The notes below the pieces were generated by a model that saw only the letters and a list, made by a program, of their open reading frames with translations, was not told where the DNA came from and searched no databases. This document shows positions 16,782 through 25,018 of a DNA stretch of 64,000 nt, piece by piece. The position numbers were made by a program, and so were the translations under genes. Position 1 is the first letter of the stretch; each line of letters begins with the position of its first letter. Source of the DNA: JBHBQE01 sp041776485 (GTDB lineage: Bacteria > Bacillota > Clostridia > Lachnospirales > Lachnospiraceae); the NCBI GenBank assembly GCA_041776485.1, contig JBHBQE010000021.1, forward strand, positions 1-64,000, read 5' to 3'.

Positions 16782-19190
16782 CTACACACTCTGCTCTGTT
16801 CTTGCAATAATATCATCCTGGGTCTGACGGGAAAGCGCATTAAAGAATGCACTGTAGCCGGCAACTCTTACTATTAAATCCCTATGCTTTTCCGGATGAA
16901 TCTGGGCGTCTAGCATAGTTTCTCTGGATACCACATTGTATTGAACATGATATCCATGCAATGTATTAAAGAATGCCCTTAGCATGGCGATAAGCTTTAT
17001 TTTATTTTCCTCATTTTCAAGGAGTGTGGGAGTAACCTTTTGGTTCAGCAGCACACCACCGGTAATTTCCTTTGTGGGAAGCTTTGAGACGGATTTAAAC
17101 ACCGCCGTAGGACCGCTTATGTCCATGGAGTGGCTGGGTGAGCAGCCCTCTGCCAGTGGCTCCCCTGCATGTCTGCCGTCTGGAGTAGCCAGAGTGCCTC
17201 GCCCCTGTCCCACGTTAGCAGAAATAGAGGAGGTGCCTGCATATCGGATACCGCCGATGGGACCTTTTCCAAATCTGGTATTGGGATATTTTTTCACCTC
17301 GTCAATATAGCTGTTATAGGCATTTACCACCAGTTCATCTGCATAATCATTATCATTTCCGTATTTAGGAGCGTCATTAATTAGTAATTGCCTGATTTCT
17401 TCTCCCTTATCACCGGCAAAATCACTTTCCAGTGCTTCCCAGAGTTCAGCAGTTGTGATTTTTTTATCTTCAAACACCAGCTTTTTAATAGCTGCCAAAG
17501 AGTCTGCCAGATTAGCGATGCCCACCTGAAGCCCGCTTATAAAGTCGTACACGGCGCCGCCCTCTTTTAAGGTAAGTCCTCTGCCTATACAGTCATTGCA
17601 AAGGGCGGAGCAAAGTATATCAGGAACCTCCTGCTCAAGCACAACATCGCAGGTATTCTCTATAATTGCACTGTGCTTGGTAAAGTTCCTTATTACGACA
17701 TCCCATGCTTTTTCAACATCGGCAAAGCTTGCCATATCCTTAAAATGTCCTACCCCATCAATAAGTTTGGTTTTGCTTTGGGGATCCACTCCGTTATTCA
17801 TGGCAATAAGAAGGGTTTTTGGGAAATTAATAAAACTCATTCCTGTACAGCGATAACCCCATTTTCCGGGTACAGCGGTTTCTACACAGCCTATGGCACT
17901 GTAGTTATATGCGTCATACTTTTCAACACCTCTGTCAATAAAAGAAGGAATAATAATTTCGTCATTATTGAAGGCAGGCATACCAAACCCAAGCTTCATC
18001 ACCTCTATTGCTTCACTCATAAATTCGGCGGACAAATTAGCGTGGTAACGAACCGTTAAGTTCGGTTGAGGCAATTTTGTCTGTGCAACAGAACGAAGTA
18101 TCAGGAATGACAAATCATTTACCGCGTCTTTTGCTTCAGTAGTTTGCCCTCCGATAGTTACATTTTGATATAGGGGCGAGCCTGCAGAAAATTGAGTATG
18201 ACTCCAGGAACGGATTTTATTAACTGTAAAGGTTTTAAGCCAAAGATTGGTTAACAGTTCACAGGCAGAGTCCTTGTCAATTTTTCCTGCTTCCATATCT
18301 TTTTTATAGTAGGGATACAGATATTGATCCATACGTCCATAGGAAAGAGAGTGTCCGTTTGACTCTATTTGTAAAATTAAATGTACAAGCCACATGGACT
18401 GGACAGCTTCGTGGAAAGTTTCAGCAGGCTCATATGGAACCTTACGCAGTATTCTTGCCATTTCCGTCAGTTCAAGGGCACGCTCCGGATTTGCAGATTT
18501 CGCTTTTTCCTCTGCAAGATTTGCGTACCTGTTTGCAAAGGCGCAAACCGCCTCAATAACAATCAAAATAGCCTGATAGAAATAGTATTTTTTAAGATTG
18601 TTATGGTCACTAAGATCCAGCGCCTGCAAACATTCTCTGGTTTTGTTCTCATAGAATTTCAGTCCGCTGCTAAGTACCTTTTCATACTCTACGGCAATAT
18701 GCGCGTCGCCGGAGGTTATATTCCCTTCAGCCTTAATAATGCCAAGGTCGTAAAATACTTTGCTATCCTTGGGCATTGCAGCCAAGCCCTTGTCAAGTAC
18801 GGTATTATGCTTCCAATAGGGATATATTTCCTTAAGCTTTTTTTTGGTATCTTCCGTTATATAAAATACATCTCCGTCGCGTTTCTCAAATTCATCCAGT
18901 TCCTTAATTACCCAGTTCATGGCATATTCCGGGAATATTGGAGCAGCGCGGTTCAGGGAAGCCTGATTTCCGCATAGCAGAGTTTCATCCTCGATATATA
19001 TAGTCATATTTCTAAGGATATTATCAAGCATATACGCTCTTTTAATGTTTATGGGTTTATCGGCATGTTCTTTATAGCTTTCTGTGGTAAGAATTGCTCT
19101 TTCAGGGCAAACATATGGTTTTGCATCTAAAAGTGTATTTCTGTATTTTTCCATACGGTCAGTTAATTGTCCAAAGCGGTTATTTCTCAT
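16782..19190 (-). CDS. Glycyl radical enzyme 2, YbiW/PflD-like
   Basis: An 802-residue glycyl radical enzyme. The catalytic loop reads YSAIGCVETAVPGKWGYRCT (Cys435, Glu437) and the radical Gly778 lies in VRVAGYSAFF near the end. SGDAHIAVEYEKVL, the VPGKWGYRCTG stretch and NFPKTLLIAMNNG recall E. coli YbiW and PflD, which are reported to open the ring of 1,5-anhydroglucitol-6-phosphate and 1,5-anhydromannitol-6-phosphate; that match is from memory. Start at the second ATG: GGAGG is five bases before it. It is transcribed away from its likely activase and towards the ROK-like gene, with its own strong promoter and an upstream inverted repeat. Confidence 0.88.
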   Translation of the reverse strand: MRNNRFGQLTDRMEKYRNTLLDAKPYVCPERAILTTESYKEHADKPINIKRAYMLDNILRNMTIYIEDETLLCGNQASLNRAAPIFPEYAMNWVIKELDEFEKRDGDVFYITEDTKKKLKEIYPYWKHNTVLDKGLAAMPKDSKVFYDLGIIKAEGNITSGDAHIAVEYEKVLSSGLKFYENKTRECLQALDLSDHNNLKKYYFYQAILIVIEAVCAFANRYANLAEEKAKSANPERALELTEMARILRKVPYEPAETFHEAVQSMWLVHLILQIESNGHSLSYGRMDQYLYPYYKKDMEAGKIDKDSACELLTNLWLKTFTVNKIRSWSHTQFSAGSPLYQNVTIGGQTTEAKDAVNDLSFLILRSVAQTKLPQPNLTVRYHANLSAEFMSEAIEVMKLGFGMPAFNNDEIIIPSFIDRGVEKYDAYNYSAIGCVETAVPGKWGYRCTGMSFINFPKTLLIAMNNGVDPQSKTKLIDGVGHFKDMASFADVEKAWDVVIRNFTKHSAIIENTCDVVLEQEVPDILCSALCNDCIGRGLTLKEGGAVYDFISGLQVGIANLADSLAAIKKLVFEDKKITTAELWEALESDFAGDKGEEIRQLLINDAPKYGNDNDYADELVVNAYNSYIDEVKKYPNTRFGKGPIGGIRYAGTSSISANVGQGRGTLATPDGRHAGEPLAEGCSPSHSMDISGPTAVFKSVSKLPTKEITGGVLLNQKVTPTLLENEENKIKLIAMLRAFFNTLHGYHVQYNVVSRETMLDAQIHPEKHRDLIVRVAGYSAFFNALSRQTQDDIIARTEQSV

Positions 19191-19239
19191 CATAGCCTCC
19201 TTTACATGGATAATGATTTTGTATATTTTGTTGCTTTTG

Positions 19240-19268
19240 ATTATACTCTGTTATTTTTGATTTGTAAA
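19240..19268 (-). promoter_or_regulatory. Sigma-A promoter of glycyl radical enzyme 2
   Basis: On the minus strand, TTTACA (19268-19263), a 17-bp spacer and TATAAT (19245-19240). This is a near-perfect housekeeping promoter about 50 bp before the start codon. Confidence 0.75.
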
Positions 19269-19277
19269 GCATTAAAT

Positions 19278-19304
19278 TACGAACGAAAGAAAAATATTTT
19301 CGTA
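19278..19304. promoter_or_regulatory. Candidate operator, TACGAA-N15-TTCGTA
   Basis: An inverted repeat nine bases upstream of the -35 of glycyl radical enzyme 2. Read on the plus strand, GAACG (19281-19285), 12 bases and TTTCGTA (19298-19304) recur with exactly the same spacing at 21331-21354. CGAA/TTCG half-sites are common in operators of DeoR-family proteins, and such a gene lies at 20535. The link is inference. Confidence 0.5.
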
Positions 19305-19356
19305 CAAAAGAGTCAAGAATAAATAATTGAAAATAAATCCTATATGTATTAAAGTA

Positions 19357-19476
19357 TGTAGGAGGCAATGCCATGTAAAGAGGGACTTCGTCCCAGGCAT
19401 TGCGCGGTCGTAACCTCACTTCGTGAGCTTGCGACAAAGTAGGAGGCAATGCCATGTAAAGAGGGCTGCGCCTTCA
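19357..19476 (-). repeat. Two-hairpin structured repeat: one full and one partial copy
   Basis: In a 339-bp gap between divergent genes. The unit starts GTAGGAGGCAATGCC and holds hairpin A, GCAATGCC/GGCATTGC enclosing GGGAC-TTCG-TCCC, and hairpin B, GTCGTAA/TTGCGAC enclosing CTCAC-TTC-GTGAG. A second, truncated copy begins near 19440 and ends in the activase leader. It is the reverse complement of the array at 39.4 kb. Spurious ORFs run through it. The rest of the gap holds the glycyl radical enzyme 2 promoter and operator, plus the activase leader. Confidence 0.85.
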
Positions 19477-19529
19477 AAATACATTATATCCTTAGGTGTC
19501 AGTAATACAGCTATATAATTGGAGCGAAA

Positions 19530-20300
19530 ATGAAAACACAAGGCAGAATATTTAATATTCAAAAATTTAGCATAAACGACGGCCCCGGCATTAGAACCAC
19601 TGTTTTTTTTAAGGGCTGTCCATTGCAGTGTAAGTGGTGTTCCAATCCGGAGTCCCAAAATAGATATGATAAATTAACACGGGATATGACGGACAGTAAA
19701 TACTCGGGAAAGTTGTATACTGTTTCTCAGGTTATGGATATTGTGCTTCAAGACCTGCCTTTTTATAAGGAGTCTGGCGGTGGTATGACAATTTCCGGTG
19801 GAGAGCCGTTATGCCAAATGGAATTTGCAAGAGAGCTGGCAGATACTGCAAGAGCTAATAATATTCATGTTGCAATGGAAACTACAGGCTATGCAGAGGG
19901 CGATAAATTTCTGGAGTTTACAGAGCATATAGATTTATTGCTATTTGATTTTAAGCACATTGATTCAGATGTTCATAAAAGATATACAGGGGTAGATAAT
20001 AAAATTATTATGAAAAATCTTTTTGACGCTATAAAGTCAGGGAGAGAGGTGGCAGTCAGAATTCCGGTTATTCCGGGGTTTAATGACAGTGTTGAAACTG
20101 CCGGGGAAATGGCGGACAAACTTATGAAAATAGGCGCTAAGACAGTGCATTTGCTGCCATTTCATCAATTTGGGGAGTCAAAATATGATATGTTGGGCGT
20201 AAAATATGAATATACAGGGTTAAAGCAGCTATATAAGGAAGATTTGCTTGATTATAAAAGAGAGTTTGATCTTAGAGGGCTGGAGTGTTCATTTAAGTAG
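19530..20300 (+). CDS. Glycyl radical enzyme activase, minimal form
   Basis: A 256-residue radical SAM activase. It has INDGPGIRTTVFFKGCPLQC with the cluster motif CPLQCKWC (about residues 30-37) and GGGMTISGGEPLCQ. Between them only a short linker is found, so the ferredoxin insert of the 13.9-kb activase is missing, as in PflA. GGAG lies seven bases before the ATG. It diverges from glycyl radical enzyme 2, its most likely substrate, with 339 bp between them. Activation of enzyme 1 cannot be excluded, but that enzyme has its own activase. Confidence 0.93.
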   Translation: MKTQGRIFNIQKFSINDGPGIRTTVFFKGCPLQCKWCSNPESQNRYDKLTRDMTDSKYSGKLYTVSQVMDIVLQDLPFYKESGGGMTISGGEPLCQMEFARELADTARANNIHVAMETTGYAEGDKFLEFTEHIDLLLFDFKHIDSDVHKRYTGVDNKIIMKNLFDAIKSGREVAVRIPVIPGFNDSVETAGEMADKLMKIGAKTVHLLPFHQFGESKYDMLGVKYEYTGLKQLYKEDLLDYKREFDLRGLECSFK

Positions 20301-20534
20301 ACCCTATGGATGCGGGGTATTAATAAAGTGAACTGACATGATAAAAGTCGGTGATAAAACTTAATAATAATGTAAGCACCTGAATAGTATTAAGGTAGCC
20401 TTTAGATAAAATTTGCAGGAACTTAGGCTATAGATATTATAGATAAGAGATGTGCTTTAGGAGTCTTATAATATAGCCTGGACTGTTGAGGGAAGCTTTA
20501 TAATATTAAATATTAAAGGAGGATTGGGGGCAGT

Positions 20535-21287
20535 ATGCTGGAAAGAGAAAACCAAATTCTTGAAATTCTGTCGGAAACAGGAAAAGTGCTGGTGTCAGAG
20601 CTGGCAGATAGGCTTGGGGTATCAAGGGTTACCATAAGGAAAGATTTAGACGAGCTGGAAAGGAGAAAGATATTAAGACGGGAGCATGGTTATGCTGTCT
20701 TTGTGGATCAGGATGATGTTAATAGCAGGCTGGCATATAATTATAGTGATAAACAGCATATTGCGAGGAAAGCATTAAGCCTGATTTCCCCCGGTGAAAC
20801 TATTATGATTGAAAATGGGAGCTGCTGTGCCCTGTTAGCTGAGGCAATTGCCAAGGAAATGCCAAATGTGACTATTATTACCAACAGCGTATTCATAGCC
20901 AATTATGTACGTGGGATAAGAGGACAGGGTGTGGTTCTGCTGGGAGGAGAATTTCAACCGGAGGCTCAGGCTGTGGTGGGACCTATTGTTAGGCTATGTG
21001 CTTCTCAGTTCTATGTGAAAAAATTATTTGTGGGAGTGGATGGATATATATCCGGAATCGGTTTTATGGGCAGTAACAGCCTAAGGGTACAGGCGGTAAG
21101 AGATATGTCTGATTTTGCAGACCAGGTTGTTGTAGTGACAGAAAGCCACAAGTTTTCAAAAAAGGGCGTAGTCCCATTTAGTATCAGCAATAAAGCTTTT
21201 CATGTTGTAACAGACTCAAAGATTAAAGAGGAAAATGAAAATCTGCTAAAAAACAATAATGTTGTTGTGCATAAAGCACAAATTTAG
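20535..21287 (+). CDS. DeoR-family transcriptional regulator
   Basis: A 250-residue repressor-type protein. Residues 1-57 are the DeoR helix-turn-helix (LADRLGVSRVTIRKDLDELE, RREHGYA), and residues about 75-230 are the DeoRC sugar-phosphate sensor with IMIENGSCC, TNSVFIANY, LLGGEF and a late FVGVDGY. DeoR proteins usually bind a phosphorylated sugar intermediate of the neighbouring pathway, here perhaps a product of the ROK kinase. It sits between the activase and the ROK/ABC operon. A 234-bp leader precedes it, with no repeat of the proposed operator seen there. Confidence 0.93.
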   Translation: MLERENQILEILSETGKVLVSELADRLGVSRVTIRKDLDELERRKILRREHGYAVFVDQDDVNSRLAYNYSDKQHIARKALSLISPGETIMIENGSCCALLAEAIAKEMPNVTIITNSVFIANYVRGIRGQGVVLLGGEFQPEAQAVVGPIVRLCASQFYVKKLFVGVDGYISGIGFMGSNSLRVQAVRDMSDFADQVVVVTESHKFSKKGVVPFSISNKAFHVVTDSKIKEENENLLKNNNVVVHKAQI

Positions 21288-21330
21288 CTTGCATATTTTG
21301 TGAATTACCTTTAAAATAAATAATGCTTTT

Positions 21331-21354
21331 GAACGTAATATTGACAGTTTCGTA
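21331..21354. promoter_or_regulatory. Candidate operator, GAACG-N12-TTTCGTA, second copy
   Basis: GAACG (21331-21335) and TTTCGTA (21348-21354) with a 12-base gap, the same as at 19281-19304. This copy straddles the -35 and enters the spacer of the promoter at 21341, a position suited to repression. Confidence 0.5.
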
Positions 21355-21369
21355 GACATAGAATATAAT
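21341..21369 (+). promoter_or_regulatory. Consensus sigma-A promoter of the ROK/ABC operon
   Basis: TTGACA (21341-21346), a 17-bp spacer and TATAAT (21364-21369), a full match to consensus. It lies about 50 bp before the TTG start of the ROK kinase. A strong promoter combined with an overlapping operator fits an inducible transport operon. Confidence 0.85.
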
Positions 21370-21419
21370 TTGCATTGATAAATTATACATGTTTGCTGTA
21401 TTCAGAGAGGAGTTTGGGA

Positions 21420-22376
21420 TTGGGTTCTTATTGCATTGGAATTGACGCAGGCGGCACCAAAGTAGCCTATGGATTATTTGACGAATCCGACAACCTTGTA
21501 GCCAGATGCCAGCATCCTACACCAATATATGCAGATGGACCGGAGTTTACGGATATTGTTATAAACACAATTAATAAAATTATTCAGGATAATGAATTAA
21601 CGGAAGATGACATTTCGGGGATTGGGATGGGAATGCCCTCATACCTGCTATATGACAAGGGTTATGTGTATGTAACTTCTGCCATGGTAAATATCAGGGA
21701 TTTTGCAATGAGAGATTATTTTAAAGAAAGAATCTCTATTCCGGTGTTTATAGATAATGACGCAAATCTTGCAGCCCTTGCTGAAAGTGTCCATGGCGCA
21801 GGAAAGGGCTATAGAGATATGGTATATATAGCCATAGGTACCGGTTTGGGAAGTGGGCTGATTTTAAATAATGCTCTGTATCGCGGCAGCTATGGTTGGG
21901 CAGGAGAGTGTGGTCATATGCTCATCACTCCCGATAGCGGGGTAGAATGCGGCTGTAGAAATAAGGGCTGCTTCATGTCCTGGACATCGGGACGGTATAT
22001 TCCGCATCAGGTTAAGCTTAAAGCAGAGAGTGCAGATACAATTATAGATATAAATGGACAAATAAATGGAGAGGTCTTAATATCTGCATACAACAGCGGA
22101 GATAGGCTCGCTGAGGATATATTAAATCAGATGGCTAAATATTTGGGGATATGCGTGTACAACATATATCAGCTTCTAAATGTAAATCTCTATGTTTTTG
22201 GGGGTGGACTTACAGCATTTGGAGATATATTATTTGACAGGGTGAAATCAGAATTTGACAGATATAACCATGTTCCACTGCCTGTAGAGTTTAAATATGC
22301 CGAAATGAAAAAGGATTTTGGTATAGTAGGCGCCAAGGAATTGGCAAAAATAAGTGTTTTGCCGCAGGTGCGGTAA
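21420..22376 (+). CDS. ROK-family sugar kinase
   Basis: A 318-residue ROK protein. It has the phosphate motif CIGIDAGGTKVAYG near the N-terminus, the catalytic Asp in FIDNDANLAALAE, the adenosine region IAIGTGLGSGLIL, GECGHMLI and the structural Zn site CGCRNKGC. It lacks a helix-turn-helix, so it is a kinase rather than a repressor. I start at TTG 21420: AGAGGAG ends seven bases before it and the protein then begins MGSYCIGIDAGG; the longer frame has no ribosome site. It is the first gene of an operon with the ABC importer and may phosphorylate the imported sugar. Confidence 0.92.
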   Translation: MGSYCIGIDAGGTKVAYGLFDESDNLVARCQHPTPIYADGPEFTDIVINTINKIIQDNELTEDDISGIGMGMPSYLLYDKGYVYVTSAMVNIRDFAMRDYFKERISIPVFIDNDANLAALAESVHGAGKGYRDMVYIAIGTGLGSGLILNNALYRGSYGWAGECGHMLITPDSGVECGCRNKGCFMSWTSGRYIPHQVKLKAESADTIIDINGQINGEVLISAYNSGDRLAEDILNQMAKYLGICVYNIYQLLNVNLYVFGGGLTAFGDILFDRVKSEFDRYNHVPLPVEFKYAEMKKDFGIVGAKELAKISVLPQVR

Positions 22377-22400
22377 ATATATATTAAAAGGAGGAAGAAA

Positions 22401-23414
22401 ATGAAAATTTTCAAAAAAGCATTGACCATAACATTAGCATTATGTATGGTTGTTGGAATGGCAGCTTGTAAGGACGGCGGGGGTACCACATCAAGCACAA
22501 GCACCCAGTCATCAGGCGGCGGAAGTGCGGATATGGGTTCTGACACAATAAAGGCGGTTTGGTGCTCGGCGATGAACAATGAATCCCAGGCGTTTGCTTA
22601 TAAAATGTTTCAGAAGTATTGCGAGGAGTACAACATTACCGTAGACGTATTAGATGATAATGGTGACGCTGCAAAGCAGGCTGACAACGTGGCTCAGGCA
22701 GTTGCTCAGGGCTACGAATGGATTATTGTTAATCCTACAGACGCAGCAGGAATCGTAACCTCATTTATGGCTGCCAAGCAGCAGAATCCTGATGTTCTTA
22801 TTTCTACATTCTCAGCAGACGTTCCTGAGGGTGAGGGTGAGGAATTCAGAGATTTCTTCGTAGGAATTGATGATACTACAGCAGGACAGCAGGCAGGCGA
22901 GGCTTTTGTTGAGCTTTTCCCTGAGGGTGCAAAGATTGTTGAAGTGGGCGGACAGGCAGGACATAACGCACAAATTCTTCGCCACGATGGATTTATGGAA
23001 GTTATGGACAAAAATGACCAGTTTAAGATTCTTGGTGTTCAGAATACTGAGCATTGGGCAACTGACGAGGCTCAGGCTATAATGGAAGACTTTGTTACTA
23101 CATACGGCAAGGATATTGACGCGGTATTCTGCCACTGGGACAATGGTGCCACAGGCTGTATCTCAGCCCTTGAGGCAGCAGGAATAAAGGATATTCCCAT
23201 TGTTGGCGTTGATGGCTGTAGGGCAGGATTTGAGCAGGTTGAAGATGGCAAGCAGTATGCTACCATTATGAATAACTTTGAAGCCCAGGCTAAGCTTTCC
23301 ATGGAGCTTGCAGTTAAATGGTTTGCAGGTGAGAAGGTTGAAAAGGTTAACTTTACAACACCTGACGTTGTTACCAAAGACAATATAGCTGATTTTACCG
23401 TTCCTGAATGGTAA
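22401..23414 (+). CDS. Sugar ABC transporter substrate-binding lipoprotein (ribose type)
   Basis: A 337-residue exported lipoprotein. A signal peptide with lipobox VGMAAC (Cys at about 23) is followed by a Gly/Ser/Thr-rich tether (GGGTTSSTSTQSSGGG) and a periplasmic-binding-protein-1 type domain: AQAVAQGYEWIIVNPTDAAG, IVEVGGQAGHNAQILRHDGF and VDGCRAGFEQVEDGKQ. It follows the ROK kinase by 24 bp with AGGAGG before the ATG. A strong terminator-like palindrome follows it, so it is probably made in excess over the ATPase and permeases. Ligand unknown. Confidence 0.94.
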   Translation: MKIFKKALTITLALCMVVGMAACKDGGGTTSSTSTQSSGGGSADMGSDTIKAVWCSAMNNESQAFAYKMFQKYCEEYNITVDVLDDNGDAAKQADNVAQAVAQGYEWIIVNPTDAAGIVTSFMAAKQQNPDVLISTFSADVPEGEGEEFRDFFVGIDDTTAGQQAGEAFVELFPEGAKIVEVGGQAGHNAQILRHDGFMEVMDKNDQFKILGVQNTEHWATDEAQAIMEDFVTTYGKDIDAVFCHWDNGATGCISALEAAGIKDIPIVGVDGCRAGFEQVEDGKQYATIMNNFEAQAKLSMELAVKWFAGEKVEKVNFTTPDVVTKDNIADFTVPEW

Positions 23415-23428
23415 AATAAGTTTTATCC

Positions 23429-23458
23429 AGGCTCGCCGGCGCCGGCGAGCCTGTTTTT
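23429..23458 (+). terminator. Terminator/attenuator between binding protein and ATPase
   Basis: AGGCTCGCCGGC followed directly by its reverse complement GCCGGCGAGCCT, a perfect 24-base palindrome, then TGTTTTT. It stands out in this AT-rich DNA. Partial termination here would give the usual excess of binding protein over membrane parts. Confidence 0.85.
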
Positions 23459-23528
23459 GCTGTTAACCGCAGTAAATACAGATACTGATATTATGTTATC
23501 AAAATAAAATTACTGGGAGAGTAATGTA

Positions 23529-25007
23529 ATGAGTAAAGAATATATTTTATCCATATCCAATGTAAATAAATCCTTCCCAGGGGTTAGGGCTTTAGACAAT
23601 GTTTCCATAAATGTACGTCCCGGAGAAGTTCATGGATTGGTAGGGGAAAACGGTGCCGGGAAATCTACACTTATGAAAATACTGTCGGGCGTATACACTA
23701 AGGATAGCGGAGAAATAATTTTTGACGGGGAAACTATAGAAAAAACCACTCCGGCTCAATCCCTCAGAAGAGGAATGAGCATTATATATCAGGAGTTGAA
23801 TCTGGTGCAAACTATGAGCGTAGGGGAAAATATATTTATGGGAAGATTCAGGGAAGCCGGCGGGATGGCAAAGACTCATAAAAGATCGCAGGAACTTCTG
23901 AATAGTATAGGAAGTAAGATAGATTCCAAAAACTTAGTGAAAAATCTTTCCACCTCTGAAATGCAAATGGTGGAGATAGCCAAGGCACTTTCATTTAATT
24001 CTAAACTGATTATCATGGATGAACCCTCCAGTTCCCTTACAAATGATGAGTTAAAGGAATTATTTAAAATAGTTAAAGAGCTGACAAAACAAGGTATTTC
24101 GGTTATATATATAAGTCATAAATTAGATGAGATTTTTGAACTTTGCAACACTGTTACCATAATGAGAGATGGCTGCGTAATTGATTCAAAGGATGTAAAG
24201 GATCTTACCAGAGCGGAGATGATAACTAAGATGGTGGGAAGAGAAATAGAGAACGAATATCCGCCAAGACCCAATTGTGTAGGTGAGGTGTTGCTTGAGG
24301 TATCAAACCTTAACACACTAAAGCTTAAGGATATGAAATTTAATCTTCATAAAGGTGAGATTTTAGGACTTGTGGGGCTTGTGGGAGCAGGCAGGACAGA
24401 GATGATTCGAGCTCTCTATGGTGCTGATAAAGTTAAGTCGATTAATATAAAAATTGATGGCAAAGAGGTTACAGTTAAAAACCCCAGAAATGCCATAGCC
24501 AATAAAATGGGATTGGTGCCTGAAGATAGAAAATTGCAGGGATTGGTGCTTCCCTTTTCCGTGGAGGCAAATATTTCTATGGCAATGCTTAAAGGTATAT
24601 CCCAGGGCCCTCTTGGGATTGTGAACAAAAAGCTTGAGCAGTCCAAGGCGGCGGATGAAATTAGGGATCTTATGATTAAAACACCCGGCAGTTCCACTGT
24701 TGTAGGTTCTTTATCAGGCGGAAATCAGCAAAAATGCGTGTTGGGACGCTGGATAGAAATGGATCCAAGGATACTTATACTTGACGAGCCTACAAGGGGA
24801 ATTGATGTAGGGGCAAAGTATGAAATTTATCTTTTAATGAAAGATATTGTTGAAAAGGGCGGTTCTATTATTTTAATATCTTCGGAATTGCCAGAAGTAC
24901 TTAATTTAAGCAATAGGGTGTTAACCATAAGTGACGGCAAAATCACTGGAGAATTTTTCCCTGAAAAGGCTACAGTTGATGAAATTATGGCTAAAGTGCT
25001 GATTTAG
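23529..25007 (+). CDS. Sugar ABC transporter ATP-binding protein (RbsA/MglA type)
   Basis: A 492-residue tandem ATPase. The N-terminal module has Walker A GENGAGKSTLMK and Walker B LIIMDEPSSSL; its signature is degenerate (LSTSEMQM), as often in this family. The C-terminal module has a modified Walker A (GLVGAGRTEM), signature LSGGNQQKCVLGRW and ILDEPTRGIDVGAKYEI. Such proteins serve monosaccharide importers with CUT2-type permeases. It is 12 bp upstream of the first permease gene. Confidence 0.95.
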   Translation: MSKEYILSISNVNKSFPGVRALDNVSINVRPGEVHGLVGENGAGKSTLMKILSGVYTKDSGEIIFDGETIEKTTPAQSLRRGMSIIYQELNLVQTMSVGENIFMGRFREAGGMAKTHKRSQELLNSIGSKIDSKNLVKNLSTSEMQMVEIAKALSFNSKLIIMDEPSSSLTNDELKELFKIVKELTKQGISVIYISHKLDEIFELCNTVTIMRDGCVIDSKDVKDLTRAEMITKMVGREIENEYPPRPNCVGEVLLEVSNLNTLKLKDMKFNLHKGEILGLVGLVGAGRTEMIRALYGADKVKSINIKIDGKEVTVKNPRNAIANKMGLVPEDRKLQGLVLPFSVEANISMAMLKGISQGPLGIVNKKLEQSKAADEIRDLMIKTPGSSTVVGSLSGGNQQKCVLGRWIEMDPRILILDEPTRGIDVGAKYEIYLLMKDIVEKGGSIILISSELPEVLNLSNRVLTISDGKITGEFFPEKATVDEIMAKVLI

Positions 25008-25018
25008 GAGGGGAATAT

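Noticed and set aside
19180..19455. Minus-strand open frame MALPPTLSQAHEV
   Set aside because: It is the structured repeat read as protein; the same artefact appears at 39092-39532.
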